From Symsagittifera roscoffensis (lineage: Eukaryota; Xenacoelomorpha; Acoela; Convolutidae), in contig NC_087071.1 in the NCBI RefSeq assembly GCF_963678635.1, forward strand, positions 39,318,797 to 39,382,796: a DNA stretch of 64,000 nucleotides, given 5' to 3'. The position numbers were made by a program, and so were the translations under genes. Below are positions 1 to 10,379 of this stretch, one piece after another (position 1 is the stretch's first letter; each line of letters begins with the position of its first letter). Under the pieces are notes generated by a model, which was not told the DNA's origin, made no database searches, and saw only the letters and a list, made by a program, of their open reading frames with translations.

Positions 1-47
1 TGAAAATTCAAAATGTTTCAAAGGTTTCAAGACTGTGAAATATAAAA

Positions 48-660
48 TTAAAGTTGTTTTTGAAATTCGACTTTCTTTAATATTTTAGATTGTGGGATGA
101 ATATTTTATAATTTTTACGTGGTTGATTTCTAAGTCGTGATGACTCTCTATGTTCTGATTTGTCGATTTGCTCTTGGGGTATTATTTGTTCTGTCATTTT
201 TCTATTTTTTCTTTCCTTTTGAGATGTATTTTGATCTAGATTTTTTGTATTGTTTTTTGTGGTGGTTGATTTTGTATTTTGGTTTTTGAGGTGAAAATTT
301 TTTTGTTCCTTTGTTGTATTTTCCGTATGTGGGTCATTTTGAATAACTTTTAAACCTGTAAAAGAATATAATTGAGTTAGTTCGCGGAGTGCGTATTCTT
401 TTGGATAATAAGGTAATAGGTTATTTCGGTGTTGAACGATTTCTTTTTTGTCTGAGTCGGTGATTTTATATGTGACATCAGTGGGTTTTGCAATTATTTG
501 GTATGGTCCTTTACGAAGGGGTTGTAATTTTTTAGAAATTCCTTTTTGAGTATTAAAATTGGGTATTAAAACAAATGTTCCAATTTTTAAATCGGAGGCT
601 GGTGTAAAGCGTGAATTTATTTGCTCATTAATGTTTTGCCTTTGTAACAACTTTTTTGTT
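48..660 (-). CDS. pol: Integrase C-terminal tail with GPY/F-like module
   Basis: This open frame of about 200 codons follows the integrase core and is offset from it by one base near 660. It contains LRKGPYQIIAKP, which matches the GPY/F module found at the C-terminus of many gypsy integrases and thought to help multimerisation and DNA contact. The module is followed by a long polar Lys/Asn/Thr/Gln-rich tail with no recognised domain. The frame ends at base 48, so at most about 47 bases of 3' non-coding sequence are in the window. The offset lies at a five-base T run on the plus strand, so this is the end of the same polyprotein, not a separate gene. Confidence 0.8.
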
Positions 661-3110
661 ACTTTTTGGTAAATTTCATTGTGTTTTTATCTCTGTTTAA
701 AATCCATTCGGTGTGTGTACCGGAGGCTAATTTAAGAATTTGTGGGTGATGAAAATGATCTTCATCGTGTGTATGTAAAGGTAGGTTATAACAAATTGAG
801 TCTTTATTTGGTTGACAATAACCTTGTGCGTTTTTATGAGAGTTTGCTGTAAACATTATTGGTTTGCGTGGCTTTTGGTTAAAAACCATTTCATATGGTG
901 ACATTCCTAGAGTTGTCGTAATTTGTGAATTATATGCTAAGGGAAATAATTTTACATCTGCTGACCATTCGGTGTATTTTGTATCATTTCCATTGATGAT
1001 ACATCTGAGATATTCTTGTAATGAACGGTTCATACCTTCGACTAAGCCGTTTGTCCAAGGTGCATGAGATGTACGTGGTTTGTGTTTGATGTTATATAAA
1101 TGACATAGTGTGATGATTTCATTATTTATGAATTCTGTACCGTTGTCTGTAACTAAAATTTCTGGTAGTCCAAATTTGGCTATCCAGTGTTCATAAAGCG
1201 TTGTGTAAGCGTAATAAGCGTTACAATGTGGTACTGGGTTAAGTGCTACATAATGTGTAAATGCGTCAACAATTACCATAATGTAGGAGTTTCCTTCTGA
1301 TGAGGGTGAAATTGGTCCTTTAGTATCAAATGAGATACGGTGGTTAAAGTACAAACTTTGTCCTTTAAAATCTTGTTTTTGTGCTATTTGTTTTTGATTT
1401 GGGTAAGGTTTATTTAGTTGGCATACTATACAGTCATTGCATAGTACTTTTATCCAAATTGGTGCATTTGGGAAATAAAAGTTTTGTATGAAATTTGAAT
1501 ATGTTTTCTCTGATCCAGAGTGTCCTTTAATATTTTGTGTATGTGAAATATTAAAAGCTATGAGAATCATACTTAAAGGGAGACAGGGAACTGTAGATTC
1601 ATTTAATTTATATTCCAAAAGGTCTGTATTTTCGTTAATTGTTGTGTTATTAAATTTTCGAAAGTATCGGAGGAGTGTTTTGTTTCCTAAAATAGTTGAA
1701 TCTGCCTTGACAGGTTTAGTTTTATATTTGTGCCATGATTTTAGTTGTCTAATTACCGGGTCAAGATTTTGATATTGTTTCAATGTTGAAATTGTAATTG
1801 TTTCTGTTGGGGGGAGAAAAATGTTTTCAATTTCTAATTTAGATAAGGGTATTGTATCAAGTGGGTCATGAAGGTCAAAAACTTGATTTATTGTGTATTT
1901 TGAAACGTTTGTTTGTGGTCCTGATAAATTTATTTTATCAGTTAAGTTTTCTTTTTCAATTAGTGGAAAAAGATCTTTTTTAGGTGAATGTTGTTTTATT
2001 CTTTTTTGTTGGGTGTTATTTTTTATCCATTGTGAATATGGGATTGGTTTAAAAGTTGATGTTCCAAGTAGGTCAACTTCATAGTGATTATTTTGACAAT
2101 CTAAATAAAGTGGGAAATGTTGTAAACTATTTATCTGTGATTGTTCAACGTTAGTTTTTACTGCATATTTGCATTCCAATCGGGGTGATGTTTCATTTTC
2201 TGCAAGGTAGAATTTTATATTTTTGGGTATTTCAACTGTGGTTTTACGTGTAAGTAATTCCGGTGGCGTATTTCGACTTAAAGTGTCTGGTAATGCAAGA
2301 TTTTTTCCTGCGGTCCAAACTATATGTAAGTTTGGGAATTTCATTAAAATTAATTGAAATCTATAAACTCGGTGGTTTGGATTAGACTTTTGTGTAAAGA
2401 GAAAGATGATTGGTTTATGGTCTGTGAATAGAACTGTGGGATGTTTTGATCCAAGTATCAGAAATTCATATTCTGTTAGTGTATATATTATGGCTGTACA
2501 TTCTCTCATTAGAGTTGAGAGTCGTAGCTCTGCTTGAGTGAATAAGCGAGAATTTGCTGATATAAGGTTCATTTTATTTGTACCATTATGTGATTGTAAT
2601 AATGCTGCGCCGATGTCAAAGTTCGAAGCATCGCACATTGCATAAAATGGTTGATTTGGATCTGGAATTGTGTTTGAAATTTGTTCAGTTAGGAGTTTCT
2701 TTATTTCTTCAAATCGTGCTTGATGTTCTGTATTCCATTCAAAATTATTTTGTTGTCTAAGTATATTATAGAATGGTCTTAGGTATAATTGCATCTTATA
2801 AACATATTTGCTTAAAAAATTTAACATTCCAAGGAATTCTTGGATTTTCTTTTTATTTGTTGGTGGTTGGAGTTTCTGAATAGCGTCAATGCGTGATTTT
2901 AATGGAGTGATTGTTTTTCTTTCTATATTATGTCCTAAGAATTTAACTCTTGTCAAAAAGAAGTGTGATTTATCAGGGGCGGCCTTCAGATTTTCGTTCT
3001 GAAGTATTTGGTGATATTGTTCTAAAACATTGAACATTTCTTCTTTAGTCTGTGATTGCCTGAAAACATCGTCTAAATAGGTGATTGCGTTTTTCTTGAG
3101 TATTAGTGGT
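659..3110 (-). CDS. pol: Pol: reverse transcriptase C-half, RNase H and integrase
   Basis: The frame is open from about 3,110; the first internal Met is at 3,037. The polymerase YLDD box lies at 3,068-3,079, just upstream of that Met, so the real coding segment starts before it. Numbering from the Met, RNase H has D136 (CDAS), E179 and D206 (TDHKP). The integrase has an HHCC zinc finger (H499, H506, C533 and C536) and the catalytic triad D571, D631 and E667. The last two are separated by 35 residues, the canonical D,D35E spacing. Its role is cDNA synthesis, RNA template removal and insertion of the element. The frame differs by one base from the protease/RT frame upstream and from the tail downstream. 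Confidence 0.93.
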
Positions 3111-4740
3111 CGAAAAATTTGCTCATAAAAGCTGAAAATGCTGCTGGTCTTATGGATATTCCATAGAATAAACGGTTGAATTCGTATTGTTGGTTTCCAA
3201 TAACAAATTGTGTTAAACGTCGTGATTGTTCATCTAATGGCATTTGGTTATATGCACTGTTCATATCTGCGGTTGTAAAGTATTTTCCGTTTATTTTTGT
3301 TAAAATAACTTGTATTGGTTCAATAGGCCAATTACACTTTGATTCATCTATGAGTGAGTTGAGGTATCTAGCGTCGAGAACAATTTTTAATGATTCTCCT
3401 TTGGCTAGAATGATAACAGGGTTGATAAATGTGTTGCCTTTTGGTTGTTCTTCTTTATTTACTGGTGATATAATTTTGTATTGTTCTAAAATGTCGAGTA
3501 ATCTGTTTACTTTATCGTGTAAGTGAATTGATACTTTACTTGCTCTTTGTTTTTTGAAAACTGCGTCTGGTTTTAATGGGAGATGTAGTGATGAGCTGAT
3601 TTTGCCAACATCAAATTTGGATGTTGCATAGACTGATGAATATTTAATTAGCTGTTTGGCTAATTTTTCAAATTCGTCTTGTGTTATTTGTGAATGTTGG
3701 AAATTAAACATCGTTAAAAATTTCTGTTGATTCTCTGTGTAGTTATTTATGTTGAATGTCGGTTTGAAATATGGGGTTTTTGTGAAATAATCCGTATTTC
3801 TTTTTTCGTTACTTATTATATTATTTATGGATAATTCTTCATTAAGAATTGTGGATTGACAAATATCTAATAATTGGAGTATATTATTTACGCGATATGC
3901 TTTTTCGTGTATTGGTGATATTGTAGCGTTGGTTTCGCAATAGCCTAAAAGTCCTAAAGGTAATGTTACTTGGTAAGGTGTGTTGTTGTATACATGTAAG
4001 GAATTAATATCGGAATTTGAGTTTTTCAAATATTTTATTGATGAGATTGTGATTTTGAAAAATTTATGAATAGGTTTGAATTCAAAATCTGACATATAAA
4101 ATTTTTGTTTGTTTTGTTTTTTATCATATTGGTGAACTTGTTTTATTGAAAAATTGTAGATGTTTCCTGATAGTGGTTTCAAGTGTTTTCTTTGTTGGTT
4201 ATATATTGGATAGAATTTTGAAAAGAATGGTGGTTGTTTATTTATTCTTTGAAAAAATGTTAGGGATGTGTCTTTTGTTTTTGTATATTTATCTTTGATT
4301 AATATTTTACTGTTCAAGATGTTGATTGTTGGTATATATTTAGAGATAAATGGTATTCCAATGATATTGTGTTTAATATCAGTGATATGGAATATTTGTT
4401 TAAATGGTTTAGTTAAAATTTTATTTTGCTCCATTGTTCTTGTGGGGAGAAGAAATAATTGAATTTTTCCGTAGTTTAATAATGTTGATCCTTGTGCTGT
4501 TGCTAGTTTGCTGGAGGTTTCAAGAGGTGTTAGCTTTGGGTGTAAGGTTTTTATTTCATTCCATGTGGGAATGTTTATTATATTTGGTTCTGCTCCTGAA
4601 TCAATTAGAAAATCAATTTCAAGATCTGGTGGTTGAAATTCTTTGTTTCTTGGACTTTCTAAGAGAAATGGTATTGTCCAAATTTTTTCTTTGGGTTGTT
4701 TTTTTGTATATTTTGATAGATGTGATTTGTATTCAAGCAT
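3103..4740 (-). CDS. pol: Pol: aspartic protease and reverse transcriptase N-half
   Basis: The 545-codon frame begins by overlapping the end of the nucleocapsid frame by 82 bases. The step from that frame is -1, the usual arrangement when gag and pol are joined by ribosomal frameshifting. The protease active site is LIDSGAEPN near residue 48 (DSG). Reverse transcriptase occupies roughly residues 385-540. Its metal-binding Asp is D492 in TADMNSAYNQ, and LFYGISIRPAAFSAFM follows. The frame then stops, one base out of step with the YLDD box, which is in the next frame at 3,068-3,079. The break falls at a run of five A on the plus strand near 3,113-3,117. Catalytic residues look intact. Confidence 0.92.
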   Translation of the reverse strand: MLEYKSHLSKYTKKQPKEKIWTIPFLLESPRNKEFQPPDLEIDFLIDSGAEPNIINIPTWNEIKTLHPKLTPLETSSKLATAQGSTLLNYGKIQLFLLPTRTMEQNKILTKPFKQIFHITDIKHNIIGIPFISKYIPTINILNSKILIKDKYTKTKDTSLTFFQRINKQPPFFSKFYPIYNQQRKHLKPLSGNIYNFSIKQVHQYDKKQNKQKFYMSDFEFKPIHKFFKITISSIKYLKNSNSDINSLHVYNNTPYQVTLPLGLLGYCETNATISPIHEKAYRVNNILQLLDICQSTILNEELSINNIISNEKRNTDYFTKTPYFKPTFNINNYTENQQKFLTMFNFQHSQITQDEFEKLAKQLIKYSSVYATSKFDVGKISSSLHLPLKPDAVFKKQRASKVSIHLHDKVNRLLDILEQYKIISPVNKEEQPKGNTFINPVIILAKGESLKIVLDARYLNSLIDESKCNWPIEPIQVILTKINGKYFTTADMNSAYNQMPLDEQSRRLTQFVIGNQQYEFNRLFYGISIRPAAFSAFMSKFFDH

Positions 4741-5823
4741 TTTGTTTTATCATTTTCATTGGGTTGATTTGTAATGTTAATTCCATTAGTTTCTTGCGTC
4801 GTTGGTATGGAATGGATGGGTTCAATATAATAATTGTGAAGGAGTTCTAATTGATTTTCATATATGTGTGATGAAAATGGTTGTTCATATATGACGGGTT
4901 CATAGTCATTTTCGACTGCTATCATATTGATTGAGATAGTGTTTTCTGTTTCACTTTCTGAGTCTGATGATCCACAGTTTATTTGATTGAGTTGTAACGT
5001 ATCATTTACTGTGTCATCAATACCCGGAGGGTCTGATGTTGTTTCTGGATTTGATTGTACTTGATTAATATGTCTTTGATGTTTAGGTGTACTGCTTCTG
5101 TGGCGATTATTAGAATTATTATAATGATTATTATTCCGGTGTGGTGATTGGGAATAATTTCTATAACGATTATTATAACTTGAATGTCGATTTTGTGAAT
5201 TAATTCGCGATCTATTTTGATAATTACCGTTTGATCTATTATATGAGTTATTTCTTGATCGATTGTTTGGATAATACTGATTTTGGTTGTTGGAATAGCT
5301 TCTATTTCGATTATTGGAATAGTTTCTATTTCTATTATATGATGAGTTTCGTGACTGATTGTTTGGATAGTATCTATTTCTTGATTGAGAATTAGATCTA
5401 GAAACAAATTGTGTTGTGTTTGAATTAGATCTGGAGTAGTTATTTCTACTATTTGGTCTATTGTAGTAATTTTGTGACGAATTTTGTGTATTTCTTTGTT
5501 CTGGCGATCTTCCTCTATAACTTGAGTTATGTGGTGATTGATTTCTTGTATAATTTGTATTGTTCGGGAGTGGTTTTCCTGAACTGTTGTTGCTGTACAC
5601 ATTTTTGTTCGGTAGATTTTGATCTTTTTTCATGTATTGATAGAATGATTTATTTGGTTCTTTATATTTTTGAGGTTTATTTTGATTGTCTTGCTGTTTT
5701 TGTCTACATTCAGAAATACTATGTCCGTATCGTCGGCAATAATTACACCATTTTTTGAAAGATGGTTTGCCTTTAAAGTTTGGGTGTTTTTCATAAATAT
5801 TGAGTATTTCAGTGATTTTTTTT
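4659..5823 (-). CDS. gag: Gag: nucleocapsid (CCHC) and Arg/Asn/Ser/Tyr-rich linker
   Basis: This is the 3' part of gag, in a frame one base out of step with the capsid frame; the switch is at an eight-base T run at 5,816-5,823. A single zinc knuckle, CNYCRRYGHSISEC, fits C-X2-C-X4-H-X4-C and would bind element RNA. It is followed by about 180 residues of low-complexity sequence rich in Asn, Arg, Ser and Tyr (repeated NRSRNNSYN-like units), typical of RNA-binding disordered tails. An acidic stretch and the stop at 4,659 follow. The last 82 bases overlap the protease frame. Confidence 0.88.
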
Positions 5824-8276
5824 AACGAGGTCTGTAGCTGATTCCTGTATATTGTTGATATTTGTGGAATTTGTTTCAATTCGGTTAACATATTGTAATT
5901 TCAGATTTTCTGTTTCTTCGAGTTTCATTGTGATTTCTGCTTGTTCTAGTTTGTCTACTAGTTTTCGAAAATCTAAATCGGGTTCTCGAATTGAAGAAGG
6001 GTGGGATGCTCTCTTTTTTATTGCTATTTTCCTTAATTGCGGTGTTAAGGTCATCATTAGGATTTCTGTCATCTTTGTGTTTTTATAGTCATGTGTATTT
6101 AATGAATATGCTGTTCGAACTAGTGTTTCAATGCGTACTGCTAATTGCTTGATGGTTTCATTTGGTAATCTGCGAAATTCATTACATAAAACTCTTTGTT
6201 GTTGTTTGTTTCTTTCGGAGTCAAACATTTTTGAAAATTCTTGTGTAAACCTTTTCCAATTTGATTTTATTTCTAGAGGCAATACTGAAAACCATTTTTG
6301 GGCTGCGCCGTCTAAAATTGTTTGTATCAACGCTGTGCGTCGATGTATCCAGTTTTGATGTAGTGGCGTATTAATTGGTTCAGGTCCTATATTTAAAATC
6401 AAATTTGCTGTTACTGCGTTTAAATAGTCTTCTACAGAGTATTCAGGGTCTGTTCCTGTGAATACCATTAAAGGTTTATTTGATGTTATTGATGATCCAC
6501 CCATAAGGTATGGATTCATTGTCATTTGTAATGATTCTGCTGCATTTGGCATTTGAGAAAAATTTGAAAGTTGATTTCTTGTTATTTCGTGTTGTTGAAG
6601 ATAATATGGGAGTGGTATTTCATTTTGCATTTGTGTCGGTTGATACGAGTGTGTGATCATTGGGTTTTGTTGCTGAATTGGTTGAAAATATTGTGTATTA
6701 ATTGGGTTTTGTTGCTGAATTGGTTGTTGATTTTGTGTATCTTTCGGTTGTGGAGAAAAAATTCTATGATTTGTATGTGGTTTCTGTACTCCTTGTCCAC
6801 GATATTCTTGATTATATGGTGCAAATATATCTGGTTGTAAAAAATCATCATCTGAGGATAAGTAATCCATTTGATAAGATGTTTGTTTTTTATTTTTATT
6901 TTGTTGAAAAAATGGATAGTTTTCACTACGATCCTGTGGAGGATGTAATTTTGTTTGAAAATTTACTGAATTAGTTTGTGCCATTGGGTTATCCCAGTTT
7001 CGAGATCTTGTATAATTATTAAAATCTTTTCGTGGGGGATAATTTGTTTTTGATGGATGTGTGTAATTATAATTATGTTCTGCAAAATTGTTTCTAGTGA
7101 ACGTTTTACGTGTTTTTGACGGTATTGTCATGGGTCTGTATGTTTGATAATCCATGTGTGAATATTTTGGGGCAACCGAAGGTTTAACGGTTGATTGTAA
7201 GGTTACCTGTGTTTGTGAAGGGTTTGTATTTCTTGGTGTTGTTAAGTTTGGACGTATCGGTGAAATGCTTTGTTGTGTAGTTGTTGTGTGTACGATTTCT
7301 TCATTTATGAAGTGTGATGGTGTCTGGATATCTTGTTGAGTGAGATTCCTAGTTCCATTGAGGTTTTCATTGTGTATGACTGTGGAGTTTAAACTATTAT
7401 TTTGCATATCAGGTAAAAATGTATTATAGTTTAATGGTGTTGCATCAATGGTTAATGGTGTTACTCTTACATAATCTCTTACATAAGATATCGTACTTAT
7501 TGCTTGACTTGAGATTGATTGTGGGAAGTTTATGAATGCATAATGAGACCATTCGGGGTCCCAAACATAGTCTGATTGTTCTGTGATGGCAGTATCATCG
7601 TTTGAGTTTTGAGGTCTAAAATTTTTTCTTGCATGTGAAATTAAATCTATATTATGTGTGAAATAATCTATTATAAACCATGCCAAAATTTTTTGTAAGT
7701 CGTGTTTTGTATGTTGTGAAACTTCATCTTTAGTGAAATTTTCTTGAATTATATTTAGAAAACTAGAGAGTAGTGTGATTTCATGTCGTACTCTTATGTG
7801 TTTAGATGTTTCTGTCGGTGAGACATTTGGGATTGGGATTTCGTTTTCTAATATCGAGATATAACTATATATTATTGCAAAAACTTCATTGGTGAATATG
7901 GAGTTTGCTCTTTGTGAGTTATGATATTGTATGCTTTTTATATATTCTGAGATTACTTTTGAAAATTCTAAATCAAGGTCGTCTGTTTGAATTACATATT
8001 TGCTGTGATTCTGGTTTGGTGAGCTGAATTCTATGGAGTAGATTCCGTATTGTTGTGTCAAGTTGCATATATCTTTCAAATAGTGATCGATAATTTTTCT
8101 TTTGATTTTTACATCTGGGAACTCTGTTTTACATGGACTGATTCCGGGTTCAAACAAATTTAAGAGTAAATTTTTGCAAAATATATGCTGTCCTCTATCA
8201 GTGGTTGCATCTACGATAAAGGGAAAATATCATCATCATCTGGACTTTCTTCACCTGGGGTGTGCGTTGAGCTCAT
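5809..8276 (-). CDS. gag: Gag: N-terminal region and capsid
   Basis: The likely start is the ATG at 8,274-8,276. It overlaps the end of ORF0 by 26 bases, and the two related copies also enter gag just after an A run at this point. That first frame stops at 8,211-8,213. The long frame, one base out of step, is open from about 8,232 down to 5,809. The middle (about residues 200-540 of the long frame) is Gln/Asn/Pro-rich. The conserved capsid-type domain, as in the retrotransposon gag family, lies roughly at residues 565-730 and includes GTDPEYSVEDYLNAV and LDGAAQKWFSVLP. The product would form the intracellular particle. The final codons run into the T run at 5,816-5,823. Confidence 0.88.
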
Positions 8277-8718
8277 TTTTTCGTTTGATGACTGTTAATA
8301 TGTAATTATCAATATGTCTAATTGGTTGATTCCAATTGTATAAATGTACTGGTTTGTGTTTATATTGCTTTTTTATTCTTCTTTTTCCTCTTTTTGATGA
8401 ATTTGAGGTTGTTTCTGAGTCGGAAAAATATAATTGATCGTGAATGGGGCAATTTTTATCTATAGATTCTTTTAATTTATAAAGTTCGTCTAAACTGCTG
8501 GTTTCTGATTCTGAAAATGCGTTTCGGTTTTTTGAAAATCTTTTTCGTGTTATTTGTCTTTGTTTGGTTATTATTTTTCTTTTTAGTGTTTGTCGTTTTG
8601 TTCTAATGTATCCAACTGTTTGTGTATGAGGTGTGATTACAAGGTCGTATTTTTTGTTATCTATCTCACAATTGTGTAAAACGATTGTTTGTTTATTTCC
8701 TAGGTTTTTAAATGACAT
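8251..8718 (-). CDS. ORF0: small basic protein upstream of gag, unrecognised
   Basis: This frame of 155 codons starts at an ATG preceded by CCTAAACCTT. A related copy is present at 27,421-27,666 with the same start context. Both share the patterns LGN(K/E)QT(I/F)(V/I)LH and VITPH(T/R)QT(V/I)GYIR, followed by a Lys/Arg/Gln-rich stretch. The middle of this copy is Ser-rich and acidic, and the C-terminus is basic again. There is no signal peptide, membrane segment or known motif. Its 3' end overlaps the gag ATG by 26 bases in another frame, so it is a separate product and not the gag start. Conservation between two diverged copies suggests it was once a functional protein. Function unknown. Confidence 0.65.
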   Translation of the reverse strand: MSFKNLGNKQTIVLHNCEIDNKKYDLVITPHTQTVGYIRTKRQTLKRKIITKQRQITRKRFSKNRNAFSESETSSLDELYKLKESIDKNCPIHDQLYFSDSETTSNSSKRGKRRIKKQYKHKPVHLYNWNQPIRHIDNYILTVIKRKNELNAHPR

Positions 8719-9619
8719 AAGGTTTAGGATGACGGATGCAAAGGGTTGTTAAATGATTTCAATTTTCTTAGACTGTTAGTCCTTACGATTTTTTGGTTAG
8801 CCTAACCTGGGTGTATTTGTTCAGGGTTGGAGAGAAAAGTATATCGATTCCGAAGAATGATTTTATACTTTCTCGTGGCTAGTATAAGCTAAGGTGTTAA
8901 CTTACTTAATCTTACTTAAGGGTAGTGATTGTGTTCAAGGGTTGGAGAATAGTAAATCGATCCACAAGGCTCAGGTATAATTAGAACGCGAGTAGTTCAT
9001 TAGATACTATTTTAAACTTACTAAGTCTAAGATTTATCCTGGGTCTGGTAAGAGGGGGTATCAAGTGAAGGATGAGTAACCGAAGTTCTTCACTGTTTAT
9101 CCTAATTTGAATGATTAGTTTTGTTCAAAAATCTCTATTAGTCCTGGGTTTTTAGAAAGGGTTGGATAGTGAATCGACGTTTGAGGTCGTTAGACACTAG
9201 CTAAGTGGGTGGGGGAGAACAAAATTGTTCTTTTTGATCCAAGGATAGGCCTTGATGATCAAGTTTTAAATTTAATTAAATAGAAAATGATTTAAGATCC
9301 AAGGATGAGCCTTGATGATCTGATTTTAAATTTAAGTGAATTTTAAGTTTAAAATGATTTAAATTTGTGTAAAGAAAAGATTTAGTGTTTTTTATGATAT
9401 TAGTGAGCTTATGAATGCTGTCATGTTTAGGTGATGAAGCTGGAACAACAGGATGATTTATGATTACTAACCATTTATTGTCATGCTACTAATTTTTATT
9501 TTGATTTTTCAATAAATATTTTTCAAACATGTTTTGTATACTACTGCAGAATTTAGGAAAACGATCTGAGATCTTTTTATCAATCGTTATTGTATATTAA
9601 TAATTTTGTTTAGCGCCTG
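8719..9619 (-). other. 5' leader of element A, non-coding
   Basis: This stretch between the LTR and ORF0 is also present at 16,928-17,719 and 27,690-28,593, and more diverged on plus at 35,480-36,750. It carries a repeated motif, GATCCAAGGAT(A/G)(A/G)GCCTTGATGATC on the plus strand, at 9,237 and 9,297, with further copies in the other leaders. A possible primer-binding site is GGCGCTAAAC (minus strand, 9,610-9,619), directly after the LTR's terminal CA. It lacks a leading TGG, so this is uncertain. No open frame of note. Confidence 0.6.
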
Positions 9620-10379
9620 AAATGATTTTGAAGATTGACTTCAAAATTTTATGTTTGCAAATGAAAATCTAAATTCATTGCTAGTAGTATTCTAAATACA
9701 AAAGTTTGTGTTGGCTTTTGCCGAACTATCATATAACTATATGGTAATTTTCTACATTGTCGTATGTCGTCTCTGGTTCGAGGTCTTCTTCCAATTCCGG
9801 GTAGTTCTGTTATTGTTCGGAATATTGGCTCTGATCTATTGAGTCGTAGAGACATTTCGATTAAATTATCGTCGTATAACATTTTGTTAATGTTTTGTCT
9901 AAATTCTAATCTATTATTGGTTAATTCTAAGCTATTAAGGTCTTATTCGAGACTTATGGTCGCACCAGATGAGTTAGGACCGATGGGTATAACTCATAGA
10001 GTAATTTCGGATAGGGTACACCGTCTGCTCGTCACGCTATCTTATTTTCGGCCGGATAGATTCGTGCAACTTCTTAGTCTAATACCAATCCTAATCTTAC
10101 TCTTATACTATCTAGTCTCAGGTTGTTTAACTAGTCTCTGCTAGGCTCAATAGATCTAGGGTATACTGGTTTATTGCGGCTGCTGAAGTACTCGGGAGAG
10201 TTCAACTAATTTCTAAGTTAAATTCAAATCTCTCTGGTGCTGAAATTACAAGTAATTTCAGCACTTACAAATAAGTGGATTGTTAGTCAGATGGATCATG
10301 ATTGGTTAATATTAAATACTTTACATTGGTAAAATATCTAATTTATCCAATCATAAAATGTAGTTTAGATCAGGTTCCA
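9620..10379 (-). repeat. 5' LTR of element A (TGGAACC...CA)
   Basis: On the minus strand the LTR begins TGGAACCTGATC at 10,379. The relative at 18,460 begins TGGAACCAGATTC, and the plus-strand copies begin TAGAACCAAC at 24,512 and 35,295. The inner end is set at a CA (9,621-9,620) just before the conserved GGCGCTAAA. The ends are inferred by comparing copies, because the partner LTR is outside the window. The upstream third contains a near-perfect palindrome at 10,238-10,263. Confidence 0.6.
10238..10263. repeat. 26-bp LTR palindrome
   Basis: There are two 12-base arms (TGCTGAAATTAC and its exact complement) around a 2-base centre. Equivalent but decayed palindromes occur at 18,318-18,343, 24,606-24,629 and 35,352-35,379 at the same LTR position. 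This suggests a regulatory or structural site of the LTR family. Confidence 0.7.

Larger units (their letters stand above)
1..10379 (-). mobile_element. Ty3/gypsy-type LTR retrotransposon (element A), 3' end outside window
   Basis: Read on the minus strand, the order is LTR (10,379-9,620), leader, ORF0, gag, CCHC region, protease, reverse transcriptase, RNase H, integrase and integrase tail. Integrase after RNase H is the Ty3/gypsy (Metaviridae) order. The 3' LTR would lie left of base 1, so LTR identity cannot be used to date the insertion. Three decayed relatives lie in the window: 16,928-18,460 and 25,436-28,946 on minus, and 35,295-38,800 on plus. A further LTR piece is at 24,512-25,435. 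Element A is by far the best preserved, but it has four single-base frame breaks, all at homopolymers. No envelope-like frame is visible. Confidence 0.93.

Noticed and set aside
5006-5602. Ile/Thr/His-rich 198-codon frame on minus
   Set aside because: Shadow of the low-complexity Asn/Arg/Ser/Tyr region of gag in another frame.
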